A stretch of 13,061 bases of DNA from Bacteroidota bacterium (GTDB lineage: Bacteria > Bacteroidota > Bacteroidia > Chitinophagales > JADIYW01). Below, in pieces: positions 1 to 7,552 of the stretch. The stretch's first letter is position 1. Every line of letters starts with the position of its first letter. Under the pieces are notes generated by a model that saw only the letters and a program-made list of their open reading frames with translations, searched no databases and was not told where the DNA came from. Position numbers and translations under genes: made by a program. Location: the NCBI GenBank assembly GCA_016705125.1, contig JADIYW010000022.1, forward strand, positions 1 through 13,061, read 5' to 3'.

Positions 1-2529
1 GGTACATGACAGAGAATGAGACGTTTGATACAGACTTCCCAAATATCAATGACAACGATGGAGCACAAGATTATAGATTGTTTGGAGGCAATGCATTGCC
101 AAATAGTAACACAGTCTATACTGAATCGTTTAGTGCTCGATATAGAATGACTAAAAATTTTAGTCAGTGCGGTGCTTATTCATTTACTGTAGGTGCGGAT
201 GATGGGTATCGGTTAATTATCGATGGTACTACATATATAGACAACTGGACTGATGGTGGATATCGTACCACTACGGCCGTTGTTTATTTAACATCCAGTA
301 ATCATAATTTACAATTACAATACTATGATGGAGGTGGAGGTAATCGATTTTCGTTTATATTCTTCGCTCGATACTTGGACTGCTACAGCAAACGCGTCTG
401 CTACGACAGTGTGTTCAGGTGGAAATATTTCTCTTTTAGGAGGAACCACTGGAATTGTGACTGCTTGCAACACTCGTGTAAACACACCTAATGCGGCAAT
501 ACCAGACAATAATATAAATGGTGTTAATGGGTATATTCAGGTCCAAGGAACAGGTATTTCGGCGTAAGCAATAACAAGCGTTACTAAATATTTCTCATAA
601 CATGGAACTCTGATGTAACAGTAACTTTATATGCACCTAATTTATCTAATATTGTTATTTGTGGCGCAAAAGGTGGAAGTGGTGATAATATCACAGCAAC
701 CTTAGTTACAACTGGGACTGCGTTACCCACAACAAACACTACTATAAATGGAACTTTTCAGGTACAAACAGCTTTTAGTGGGTTAAGTGGTTCAGCCGAT
801 GGGTTATGGAGGTTAAATGTAAAAGATGGAGCTAGTAACGATGTTGGTACTTTTAATTCATGGACATTAACTCTAAATTCAACTTGTCCTGTTAGTTATT
901 CATGGTCTGGTCCTAATAGTTTTAGTTCAACCTCTCAAACCCGACGTCCGAATGTAACAACTTCTGATGCAGGTACATATACTGTTTCTGTTACGCAGGG
1001 TGGATGTACAAAAACAGATGATGTTGTTGTGACAGTAAGACCAGTCTTCAATGGAGGAATAATCGCAAGTAGTTCTCAGATTGCGTGTTATGGCACACAA
1101 CCTGCAGATATTACTTATACAACAGCTCCTTCTGGTGGAACAACTCCACGATACCAGTGGTATAAACAAACTGGAGTAGTCAGTTGTCCAAGTGGTTCCT
1201 TCAACGGTACTGGATGGACGGCAGTCGGTACATCAAGTACGAGTACGCCAACATTAACTGGTGCTGTAATAGGAAACATAACCGCAACAACTACATTTGC
1301 TCTCAGAGTTGATAATGCAGGAACACCTGCATGTTTCGATAACTGGGCTGGTAATTGTCACGTGGTGTATGTATCAGGTGAAACGGCTCCTATTAGTGGA
1401 GATGTGTTAGCAACAACAACTAGTTCCCGTACATGCAGTAAACGACACATTGTGGCATTATTTTAGAAATACATCTAATCAAATCATTGCTGCAATTAAT
1501 AGTAATGGACAAAACTTGGGAGATGTTACAATGACGGTTACCATTGAAATGGTGTTCATCATTCAACTTATGATTCTCCCAAACATGGAAATGGTGGAGT
1601 AAGGATTTGGAGTTTGTCCTTGGGCAACCAGAACTGTCTATGAGACGATGGTACACCATTACCCCACAATTTCAACCTGCAGCTGGAAGTCCATCTAACA
1701 TCCGATCTGTTCTTTACAAGGAGCAGATTATAGCAATTATGCGATCCGAAATAAGGTCTTGGACAACCTTATCCAGCCCAATTATCAAGCGTGCTATGGA
1801 ACAACAACCAGCTGTAGGATCTTGTAGTATCAAAAAATGAACGTCAGTGATATCATGTAGCTCAATTGCTGTGAGTGGTAGTAGGACCAAATACAAGTAC
1901 TCAATACGAACTGTCAGTTCCAACGTTTTCTACATTTAGATGGCACACAACTGGCGGTTATGGACAACCATTACCTCTTGAGTTAATCTCTTTTACTGGC
2001 TACAATGCTGGGAATTACAATGTATTAAATTGGGTTACTGCATCTGAATTAAATACAAGTAAATTCATCGTAGAAAATCGATCGATGGATTTCAGTATGG
2101 AAATTCAATCGGAATCGCGCCGCTGCTGGCAACAGTAGTATACAGATACAGTACGATTTTAATGATTATTCACCTATACAAGGGAATAATTATTACAGAT
2201 TAAAAATTATTGATATTGACGGTACAGTTTCATTCAGTAAAATAATCAATATTCCATTGGGTGTAAAGGAAGACAATGGTTTTGCAAGGGTTTATCCAAA
2301 TCCAACGAGTGGAAATTTGAATGTAGAAATACAATCTACAACAAATTTTGAAACAAATGTAATTGCTTATGATTTGGTGGGTAAAAAAATATATGATCAA
2401 AAAACAAGCATCGAAAAAGGATTAAATACCTTGCAGATTGATTTTTCTAATTTTGCAAGTGGAGTTTATGTACTTCAATTTTCTGATGTTAAAGGAAAAA
2501 TTCGTACTACAAAATTCGTAAAAGAATAA
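1..2529 (+). pseudogene. Secreted multidomain PA14 / P-domain / T9SS protein, 5'-truncated and frame-broken
   Basis: This is the C-terminal part of a large cell-surface protein, read by stitching frames together. It is open to the left edge, so the true start lies outside; the ATG at 6 is probably internal. In order: a PA14-like domain (about 110-350; motif GADDGYRLIIDG), a proprotein-convertase P domain (about 500-880; NISHTWNSDVTVTLY, then GGSGDN and DGLWRLNVKD), Ig/PKD-like segments (about 890-1420; DAGTYTVSV), a module with RRWYTITPQ and ADYSNYAIRN (about 1500-1830), the linker LPLELISFTG (from about 1970), and a T9SS type A sorting domain (about 2280-2526; YPNPTSGNLNVEI, ending TTKFVKE). 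Frame changes fall near 355, 565-600, 1440, 1550, 1610-1720, 1820-1880, 2090 and 2125. The open frame 600-1466 is long and carries clear domains. Several breaks are cured by one base in an A run, so sequencing error is a real alternative to a pseudogene. The role is probably adhesion or surface binding; this is inferred. Confidence 0.75.
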
Positions 2530-2547
2530 TTTTTCTTTCTTTTTGTG

Positions 2548-2581
2548 AAAAAACCTCGCATCTTTTTGCGAGGTTTTTTTT
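2548..2581 (+). terminator. Strong intrinsic terminator
   Basis: A perfect 13-bp stem pairs AAAAAACCTCGCA (2548-2560) with TGCGAGGTTTTTT (2567-2579) around a 6-nt loop, and the T run continues after it. It lies about 20 nt after the stop codon of the broken T9SS gene. The A-rich left arm lets it work in both directions in principle, but only the upstream gene points into it. Confidence 0.9.
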
Positions 2582-2710
2582 GTAGATACAAACCAAAAAG
2601 AACAATATCATTTATTATTATAATATAGTCCATTTAAACAAACTAAATCGAAATTAAATGATTTTTAAACTATTTATGATTTTTTAAAAGAATGGGAATG
2701 TTTTTTGATT

Positions 2711-2718
2711 TATCTTTA
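2711..2718 (+). promoter_or_regulatory. Candidate -7 promoter box for the 428-aa exported protein gene
   Basis: TATCTTTA matches the Bacteroidota -7 consensus TAnnTTTG at all but the last base and lies 26 nt before the ATG at 2745. I see no well-spaced TTG -33 element, so this rests on the -7 box alone. Confidence 0.35.
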
Positions 2719-2744
2719 AAATTGTAAAAAAATAAAAGAATAAG

Positions 2745-4031
2745 ATGCAGCAAATATTTTTGAGATTAAAGCAATACAAAAACTTAATAATTGTGGTATT
2801 GTTTTCGTTTTTTTTCAATAATGCAATTGCCTCCTATATTTTTATTCCGATGGATGAAGGGCAAACCGACCATTTGAAGGCCTATGGAATCGCTTTTTGG
2901 ACACTTGAAAAGGGCAGTACTTGCGATTGGTTATTGAATTATAAAGGAGGAAGTTTTGCCTTGCCATATATTAAGGAATTTGAAAAAGAATGCCTCATAC
3001 GAGGTGTAAAATATGAAGTAATCACAGATGGGCAGATGGCCAAAATAACGGCCGAAATAGCAGAGCCAACTGCAAATATGGATGTGATGAGATTGGAAAA
3101 AGCGCCAAAAATTGCCGTTTATTCCCCCAAATCGAAATTGCCATGGGATGACGCCGTAACACTAGTGCTTACTTATGCCGAAATTCCGTATACGCTAATT
3201 TATGATGAGGAAGTGATGCGTGGCGATTTGGGTTTATACGATTGGTTGCACCTCCATCACGAGGACTTTACGGGTCAATATGGAAAATTTTATGCCAGTT
3301 ATAAGTATGCCGAATGGTATGTAAATGATGTTCAAAATGCGGAAAACAATGCAAAAAAGCTTGGTTTTGATAAAGTGTCAGAATTAAAGAGTGCCGTTGC
3401 CCAAAAATTTAGAGATTATGTGATGGGTGGCGGTTTTCTGTTTGCCATGTGTAGCGCTACCGATAGTTATGATATTGCGCTTGCGGCTGAGGGAGTAGAT
3501 ATCTGTAGTGCCGAATTTGACCACGACGGCATGGACCCACAGGCACAAAAGAAATTAGACTATGAAAATTGTTTTGCATTTGAGAATTTTAAAATAAGTA
3601 CTAATCCTTATGAGTATGAGTTTTCGGATATCGATGTGCCATCAAATAGGCCAGTACCTGAAGACATGGATTATTTTACTTTATTTGATTTTTCGGCAAA
3701 ATGGGATCCTGTGCCTACTATGCTAACTCAAGATCATGAAAAAGTAATTAAAGGATTTATGGGTCAAACCACAGCCTATAAAAAAGCGTTAATTAAGCCA
3801 AGTACATTGGTATTGGGCGAAAATAAATCCTTGGATGAAGCCCGTTATATTCATGGAGAATATGGGAAGGGCACTTGGACTTTTTATGGAGGGCACGACC
3901 CAGAGGACTTCAGGCATTTGGTTGGCGACCCACCAACGGAGTTGAAATTACATCCTAATTCGCCAGGTTATAGGCTTATTTTAAACAATATTTTATTTCC
4001 TGCTGCTAAGAAAAAAGAAAGAAAAACGTAA
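2745..4031 (+). CDS. Exported Bacteroidota protein of the family auto-named 'asparagine synthetase B'
   Basis: A 428-residue protein starting with a Sec signal peptide (hydrophobic about 13-25, likely cleavage near NAIAS, residue 30). The mature part opens with YIFIPMDEGQTDHLKAYGIA, then DWLLNYKGGSF, ECLIRGVKYE and, at residues 227-240, VMGGGFLFAMCSATDS, which resembles the nucleophile-elbow stretch of class I glutamine-amidotransferase-like folds with Cys236 in the right place. The C-terminus holds GEYGKGTWTFYGGHDPEDFR. From memory this matches a conserved Bacteroidota family of about 420 residues that pipelines call asparagine synthetase B. I see no N-terminal Cys nucleophile or PP-loop (SGGxDS) of real AsnB, and an exported protein could not use cytosolic ATP, so that name looks wrong. 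The true function is unknown; a periplasmic hydrolase- or ThuA-like role is only a guess. The stop codon lies 3 bp from the convergent purS stop. Confidence 0.8.
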   Translation: MQQIFLRLKQYKNLIIVVLFSFFFNNAIASYIFIPMDEGQTDHLKAYGIAFWTLEKGSTCDWLLNYKGGSFALPYIKEFEKECLIRGVKYEVITDGQMAKITAEIAEPTANMDVMRLEKAPKIAVYSPKSKLPWDDAVTLVLTYAEIPYTLIYDEEVMRGDLGLYDWLHLHHEDFTGQYGKFYASYKYAEWYVNDVQNAENNAKKLGFDKVSELKSAVAQKFRDYVMGGGFLFAMCSATDSYDIALAAEGVDICSAEFDHDGMDPQAQKKLDYENCFAFENFKISTNPYEYEFSDIDVPSNRPVPEDMDYFTLFDFSAKWDPVPTMLTQDHEKVIKGFMGQTTAYKKALIKPSTLVLGENKSLDEARYIHGEYGKGTWTFYGGHDPEDFRHLVGDPPTELKLHPNSPGYRLILNNILFPAAKKKERKT

Positions 4032-4034
4032 GAA

Positions 4035-4280
4035 TTACACTTCTTTTACCTCAAATTCAAAAGATTCCATCACTGGATTATGCAATAATTTTTTGCAGGC
4101 TTCATTGGCAATATTTTTTGCCTCTTCCAAATTATTCGCTTCTATTTCCATGGTAATCCTTTTGCCAATTCTTACCTTGTCGGTTTTAAAACCTAAGTTG
4201 TGGAGGCCATTCTCAACGGCTTTTCCTTGAGGATCTAATAATTCTTTAAGCGGCATTACGTGTATTTCTGCTACGAACAT
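4035..4280 (-). CDS. purS: Phosphoribosylformylglycinamidine synthase subunit PurS
   Basis: An 81-residue protein, the usual size for PurS. The family pattern is clear: a first beta strand FVAEIHVMPLKELL, then LDPQGKAVENGLHNLGF, then VRIGKRITMEIEA and a C-terminal CKKLLHNPVMESFEFEVKEV, matching the PurS layout of DPQG.A....L, VRIGK and CE.LL.N.V...Y..E. PurS is the small cytosolic subunit that joins small PurL and PurQ to make FGAM from FGAR in purine synthesis, helping pass ammonia between subunits. Its presence implies the three-part FGAM synthase rather than the single long PurL. No purL or purQ is visible here, so the gene stands alone. It runs divergently from the LRR gene and converges on the 428-aa exported protein. 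Confidence 0.95.
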   Translation of the reverse strand: MFVAEIHVMPLKELLDPQGKAVENGLHNLGFKTDKVRIGKRITMEIEANNLEEAKNIANEACKKLLHNPVMESFEFEVKEV

Positions 4281-4293
4281 GTTTATTTTTTTG

Positions 4294-4301
4294 CGAAGAT
4301 A
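4294..4301 (-). promoter_or_regulatory. Candidate -7 box for purS
   Basis: Read on the minus strand this is TATCTTCG, one mismatch from TAnnTTTG, 13 nt before the purS ATG. A TTG lies about 23 nt further upstream within an AT-rich repeat. If real, the transcript leader would be very short. Confidence 0.35.
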
Positions 4302-4400
4302 AGCAATTCAATAATTAAATAATTCAATAATGAAATAATGTGGAGATTTGGAATTAATGTTAAATGTTGAATGATTAATGTTTAATTTCTCGTTTTAAGT
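4302..4400. repeat. Degenerate AT-rich intergenic repeat
   Basis: Between the divergent purS and LRR genes lies low-complexity DNA built from variants of AATTCAATAAT and TTAATGTTAAAT. It includes AATGTGGAGATTTG (4337-4350) and TGGAGATTTGGAA (4341-4353), both of which recur exactly after the LRR gene (7291-7304 and 7279-7291). No gene is apparent in 4281-4564. Confidence 0.55.
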
Positions 4401-4522
4401 TTTTAAACACAAAATTAGCAAAGGTTTCCAACGTTAAATCTTGATTCTAATTGCTTATTTTCTCCTCTTTTTTTTTCGATTAATTAAAAAATTTGTACCC
4501 AAATAAAATAAAGAAACTAACT

Positions 4523-4530
4523 TATCTTTG
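4523..4530 (+). promoter_or_regulatory. -7 promoter box of the LRR gene
   Basis: TATCTTTG is an exact match to TAnnTTTG. It lies 34 nt before the ATG at 4565 and after the in-frame TTG at 4493, so it argues for the ATG start. The nearest upstream TTG (4493-4495) is 27 nt away, wider than the usual spacing of about 19-21. Confidence 0.55.
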
Positions 4531-4564
4531 TAAAAAAATTGATAACAATTTAAAAAAACCAATT

Positions 4565-7228
4565 ATGAAAAATAAGATTTATACTTTATTATTATTTGCC
4601 TTTATGGGCAATATTGCCAATGCGCAATATGTTAGTATTCCCGATGTTAATTTTAGGAATGCCTTGAAGGCAAAATACCCCAATTGTTTTAATGCAAGTG
4701 ATAAGATGGATACTACTTGTAGTGCAATTGTGAATGAGGATAGTCTTGATGTGTCTCAAAGAACAATTGAGTCCCTTCAAGGTATTAAATATTTTGTAAA
4801 TTTAAAAAGTTTGGATTGTTCCCCCAACATAATTGTCAGTTTGCCTACTTTGCCTAGTTTTCTTACTGAATTAAATTGTGATAATAATAGAATGTCCCTT
4901 TTGCCAAGATTACCGAGTTCACTAACTAAATTAAGTTGTTATCATAATAATCTAGTCAATTTGCCAACCTTGCCGAGTTCGCTTAATTCTTTAAACTGTA
5001 GTGATAATAAACTGAACAATTTACCTAGCTTGCCGAGTTCACTTTATTATTTTAACTGTAGTGATAATCAACTGAGCAGTTTGCCTAGCTTGCCGAGTTC
5101 ACTTAATTCTTTACACTGTATTAGAAATAAACTTAACAATTTGCCTAGTTTGCCGAGTTCGCTTGATCGGCTAAACTGTTCTAATAATCAACTGAGCAGT
5201 TTACTTGGCTTGCCGAGTTCGCTTAGTTATTTAAACTGTAGTTATAATCAACTGAGCAGTTTGCCTAGCTTGCCGAGTTCGCTTAATTATTTACACTGTA
5301 TTAAAAATAAACTTAACAATTTACCTGCCTTGCCGAGTACTATTACTGATTTATCTTGTTCCTCTAATCAACTGAGCAGTTTACCTAGCTTGCCGAGTTC
5401 GCTTAGTTATTTACATTGTAGTGAAAATAAACTTAACAATTTACCTAGTTTGCCGAGTTCGCTTGATCGGCTATATTGTTCTAATAATCAACTTACCAAT
5501 TTGCCTACCTTACCTAGTTCCCTAATAGACTTAGATTGTCAGGATAATCAACTTACGATTTTACCTAGCTTGCCGAGTTCGCTTTATTATTTAAACTGTA
5601 GTGATAATCAACTTACCAATTTGCTTAGCTTGCCGAGTTCACTTGCTATTTTTTCTTGTTCTTTTAATCAACTGAGCAGTTTGCCTAGCTTCCCAAGTTC
5701 GCTTGTTCAATTATGGTGTGAAAATAATCCATTAACTTGTTTACCCATTTTGCCTAAAAGCTTGGATTATCTATATTTAAAAGGAACAAATTTAAAATGT
5801 TTACCCAATCTTCCTGTTAATCTATTGGAATTTGACACCATTCTCCCCATCTGCACCAACCCATCAGATATTTGCCAAGTAAATGCTTTTGCAAAAGGAT
5901 TGGTATATAATGATGCCAATAATAATGGAATTTTTGATTCAATTACAGAAACAATAATTTCGAACCAAATCATTAATGTTTCACCAAATGAATGGAAAGG
6001 AATTAGTGATATAAACGGCACCTATTTGGTAAAGTTAGATACCGCTATCAACAATACTTGGAGTTGTAACACTACCTATAAATATGCTACAATAACTCCA
6101 AATTCTTATTCCGCTACTCCAGATTCTTTAGGTTTATTACCCAATAATTACAATTTCGGCATTCACTTTACACCTAATGTAAAGGATTTGGAAGCCACAT
6201 TGGCTGGTACGGCAGTACGGCCAGGGTTTACTACAAATATTGGCGTAACTGCAAATAATATTGGTACGGTAAATCAATCCAACATCACCATAAAACTCAA
6301 AAAACCTGCTGATTATAATGTAATAGCAACATCAATTCCACCAACAAGTAACTTAAATGATACTTTGTTTTGGGAAAATGTTTCTATCGATTTTCTTCAA
6401 AAACAATCGTTTTATGTAGAATTACAAGTGCCTGTAAGTGCGGTGCTTGGTACTGAAATTGTGTATGAGGCTTGGGTAAATGGCATACAAGGTGATACCA
6501 CTCCAATTGATAATTATGCCAAATGGACAGAAATAGTGCGTGGTTCCTTCGACCCGAATGATAAGTTGGTGAGCAAAACCACCCTTCCACCTGCTTACGA
6601 TGTAGAAAAAGATAGATTGATTTATACCATCCGCTTTCAAAATACAGGTACTGATACCGCATTTTATGTACGTGTAAAGGACGAAATGCCTGCTAACCTA
6701 AACCTTAGCACACTTCGTGTAATTAATGCCAGCCATGCTTACCAACTCATTGTACGAGAAAAGAATATTGTAGAATTCACTTTTCCAAATATCAACCTAC
6801 CCGACAAAACCACCAACGAACCCAAATCACATGGTTTTGTACAATTCTCCATTCAGCCAAAAGCAGGTTTGCCTATAAATACCAAAATAGAAAACAATGC
6901 TTCGATTTATTTCGATTATAATGCGCCAATTATTACTAATTTCGCTACTACAGAAGTGAAACTAACGACAGGTTTGGCGAGCAATAAAAACCTCGATTTC
7001 AAATTATATCCCAACCCAACCAATGGTTCTGTTCGTATTGAATTGCCTTATAGTGGCGATGGAAATTGGATATTGAGCGATATCAGTGGCAGACAATTAA
7101 AAGCTGATAATATTGCAAACAATGAAAAATTAATGGAATTGAATTTGAACGATTTACCATCAGGCACATATTTTATCACCATTCAATTGGGCGGAAATGT
7201 ATCTACTGCGAAAATTATAAAAATGTAG
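4565..7228 (+). CDS. Secreted leucine-rich-repeat protein with T9SS sorting domain
   Basis: An 887-residue surface or secreted protein. I chose ATG 4565, not the in-frame TTG 4493, because it begins directly with a signal peptide (MKNKIYTLLLFAFMGNIANA, cut before QY) and lies after the -7 box. Order: N-terminal cap (about 21-92; VSIPDVNFRNALK, a cap common on Bacteroidota LRR proteins), 17 LRRs of exactly 20 residues (93-432; LPSLPSSLxxLxCSxNxLxx), an SdrD-B/carboxypeptidase-regulatory-like segment (about 440-540; GLVYNDANNNGIFDS), a beta-rich spacer, a DUF11/DUF7619-like conserved module (about 658-795; GSFDPNDK, YTIRFQNTGTDTAF, FDYNAPI), and a T9SS type A domain (about 810-887; LYPNPTNGSVRIEL, ending TAKIIKM). 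LRRs of this LP-rich type usually bind proteins, so adhesion or ligand binding is inferred; no catalytic domain is seen. The frame is intact throughout, unlike the two other T9SS genes here. Confidence 0.93.
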   Translation: MKNKIYTLLLFAFMGNIANAQYVSIPDVNFRNALKAKYPNCFNASDKMDTTCSAIVNEDSLDVSQRTIESLQGIKYFVNLKSLDCSPNIIVSLPTLPSFLTELNCDNNRMSLLPRLPSSLTKLSCYHNNLVNLPTLPSSLNSLNCSDNKLNNLPSLPSSLYYFNCSDNQLSSLPSLPSSLNSLHCIRNKLNNLPSLPSSLDRLNCSNNQLSSLLGLPSSLSYLNCSYNQLSSLPSLPSSLNYLHCIKNKLNNLPALPSTITDLSCSSNQLSSLPSLPSSLSYLHCSENKLNNLPSLPSSLDRLYCSNNQLTNLPTLPSSLIDLDCQDNQLTILPSLPSSLYYLNCSDNQLTNLLSLPSSLAIFSCSFNQLSSLPSFPSSLVQLWCENNPLTCLPILPKSLDYLYLKGTNLKCLPNLPVNLLEFDTILPICTNPSDICQVNAFAKGLVYNDANNNGIFDSITETIISNQIINVSPNEWKGISDINGTYLVKLDTAINNTWSCNTTYKYATITPNSYSATPDSLGLLPNNYNFGIHFTPNVKDLEATLAGTAVRPGFTTNIGVTANNIGTVNQSNITIKLKKPADYNVIATSIPPTSNLNDTLFWENVSIDFLQKQSFYVELQVPVSAVLGTEIVYEAWVNGIQGDTTPIDNYAKWTEIVRGSFDPNDKLVSKTTLPPAYDVEKDRLIYTIRFQNTGTDTAFYVRVKDEMPANLNLSTLRVINASHAYQLIVREKNIVEFTFPNINLPDKTTNEPKSHGFVQFSIQPKAGLPINTKIENNASIYFDYNAPIITNFATTEVKLTTGLASNKNLDFKLYPNPTNGSVRIELPYSGDGNWILSDISGRQLKADNIANNEKLMELNLNDLPSGTYFITIQLGGNVSTAKIIKM
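4841..5860 (+). repeat. 17 tandem 60-bp LRR repeats
   Basis: Seventeen consecutive units of exactly 60 bp encode 20-residue LRRs without one indel. TTGCCGAGTTC recurs exactly ten times in phase. Protein units alternate between endings NQLSS and NKLNN in the middle of the array, and a Cys sits at the same place (LxC) in the first fifteen units. The outer units (1-2 and 15-17) are more divergent, as expected if the array grows from its centre. Near-identical blocks occur 180 bp apart (around 5101 and 5281) and 300 bp apart (5128-5190 and 5428-5490). Confidence 0.97.
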
Positions 7229-7310
7229 GAATTTTGGAATTTCAGAATTGAGATTTATGATTTCAGAATTGGGAGAATTGGAGATTTGGAAATGTGGAGA
7301 TTTGAAAATT
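7229..7310. repeat. Intergenic low-complexity repeat after the LRR gene
   Basis: A purine-rich degenerate repeat. ATTTCAGAATTG occurs at 7239-7250 and 7260-7271. TGGAGATTTGGAA (7279-7291) and AATGTGGAGATTTG (7291-7304) are shared with the other flank of the LRR gene. Nothing in it looks coding. Confidence 0.55.
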
Positions 7311-7374
7311 TATAGATGAGGGAATAAGAAAGCTTTTTTAAGTATTTAATTTCAAAGTTCTCACTTTGCTTACG

Positions 7375-7393
7375 CTCCCGATTTTTTCGGGAG
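7375..7393. terminator. Hairpin between convergent genes, possible bidirectional terminator
   Basis: CTCCCGA (7375-7381) pairs perfectly with TCGGGAG (7387-7393) around five T. An outer CTTTG/CAAAG pair (7364-7368 with 7398-7402) can extend it. It sits between the convergent LRR and phosphatase genes, but no T run follows the stem, so termination is uncertain. Confidence 0.45.
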
Positions 7394-7552
7394 TTCACAA
7401 AGGTGTAGAAAGATTAATCTCCTTCTTCTTTGTGCCTTCTTTGCGTATATTTTCGTGCTCTTTGTGGTTAAGTATTTTTATAAAATCTGTTTTTCAACCA
7501 CCAAGTTCGCACTTTTCTCGATTCTTTCATTACACTTCTCATTTCTAGATTC
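7394..7552. repeat. CTTTGTG-type degenerate intergenic repeat
   Basis: CTTTGTG (7428-7434), CTTTGCG (7439-7445) and CTTTGTG (7460-7466) recur within 40 bp, next to the hairpin. This resembles the dispersed non-coding CTTTGTG/CTTTGCG repeats seen between genes in many bacteria. An open frame crosses it (7366-7548), but it is low-complexity and has no gene-like features. With the two entries before it, this accounts for the 324-bp gap. Confidence 0.45.

Noticed and set aside
4841..5860. Evenly spaced 60-bp repeat considered as a CRISPR array
   Set aside because: The whole unit is repeated with no unique spacers, one open frame runs through it, and each unit encodes an LRR.
5767..6662. Minus-strand frames inside the LRR gene
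   Set aside because: Shadows of a well-supported plus-strand coding region with clear domains and a T9SS tail.
7366..7548. 60-codon plus-strand frame after the LRR gene
   Set aside because: Lies wholly in the intergenic hairpin and CTTTGTG repeat; composition follows the repeat, not a protein.
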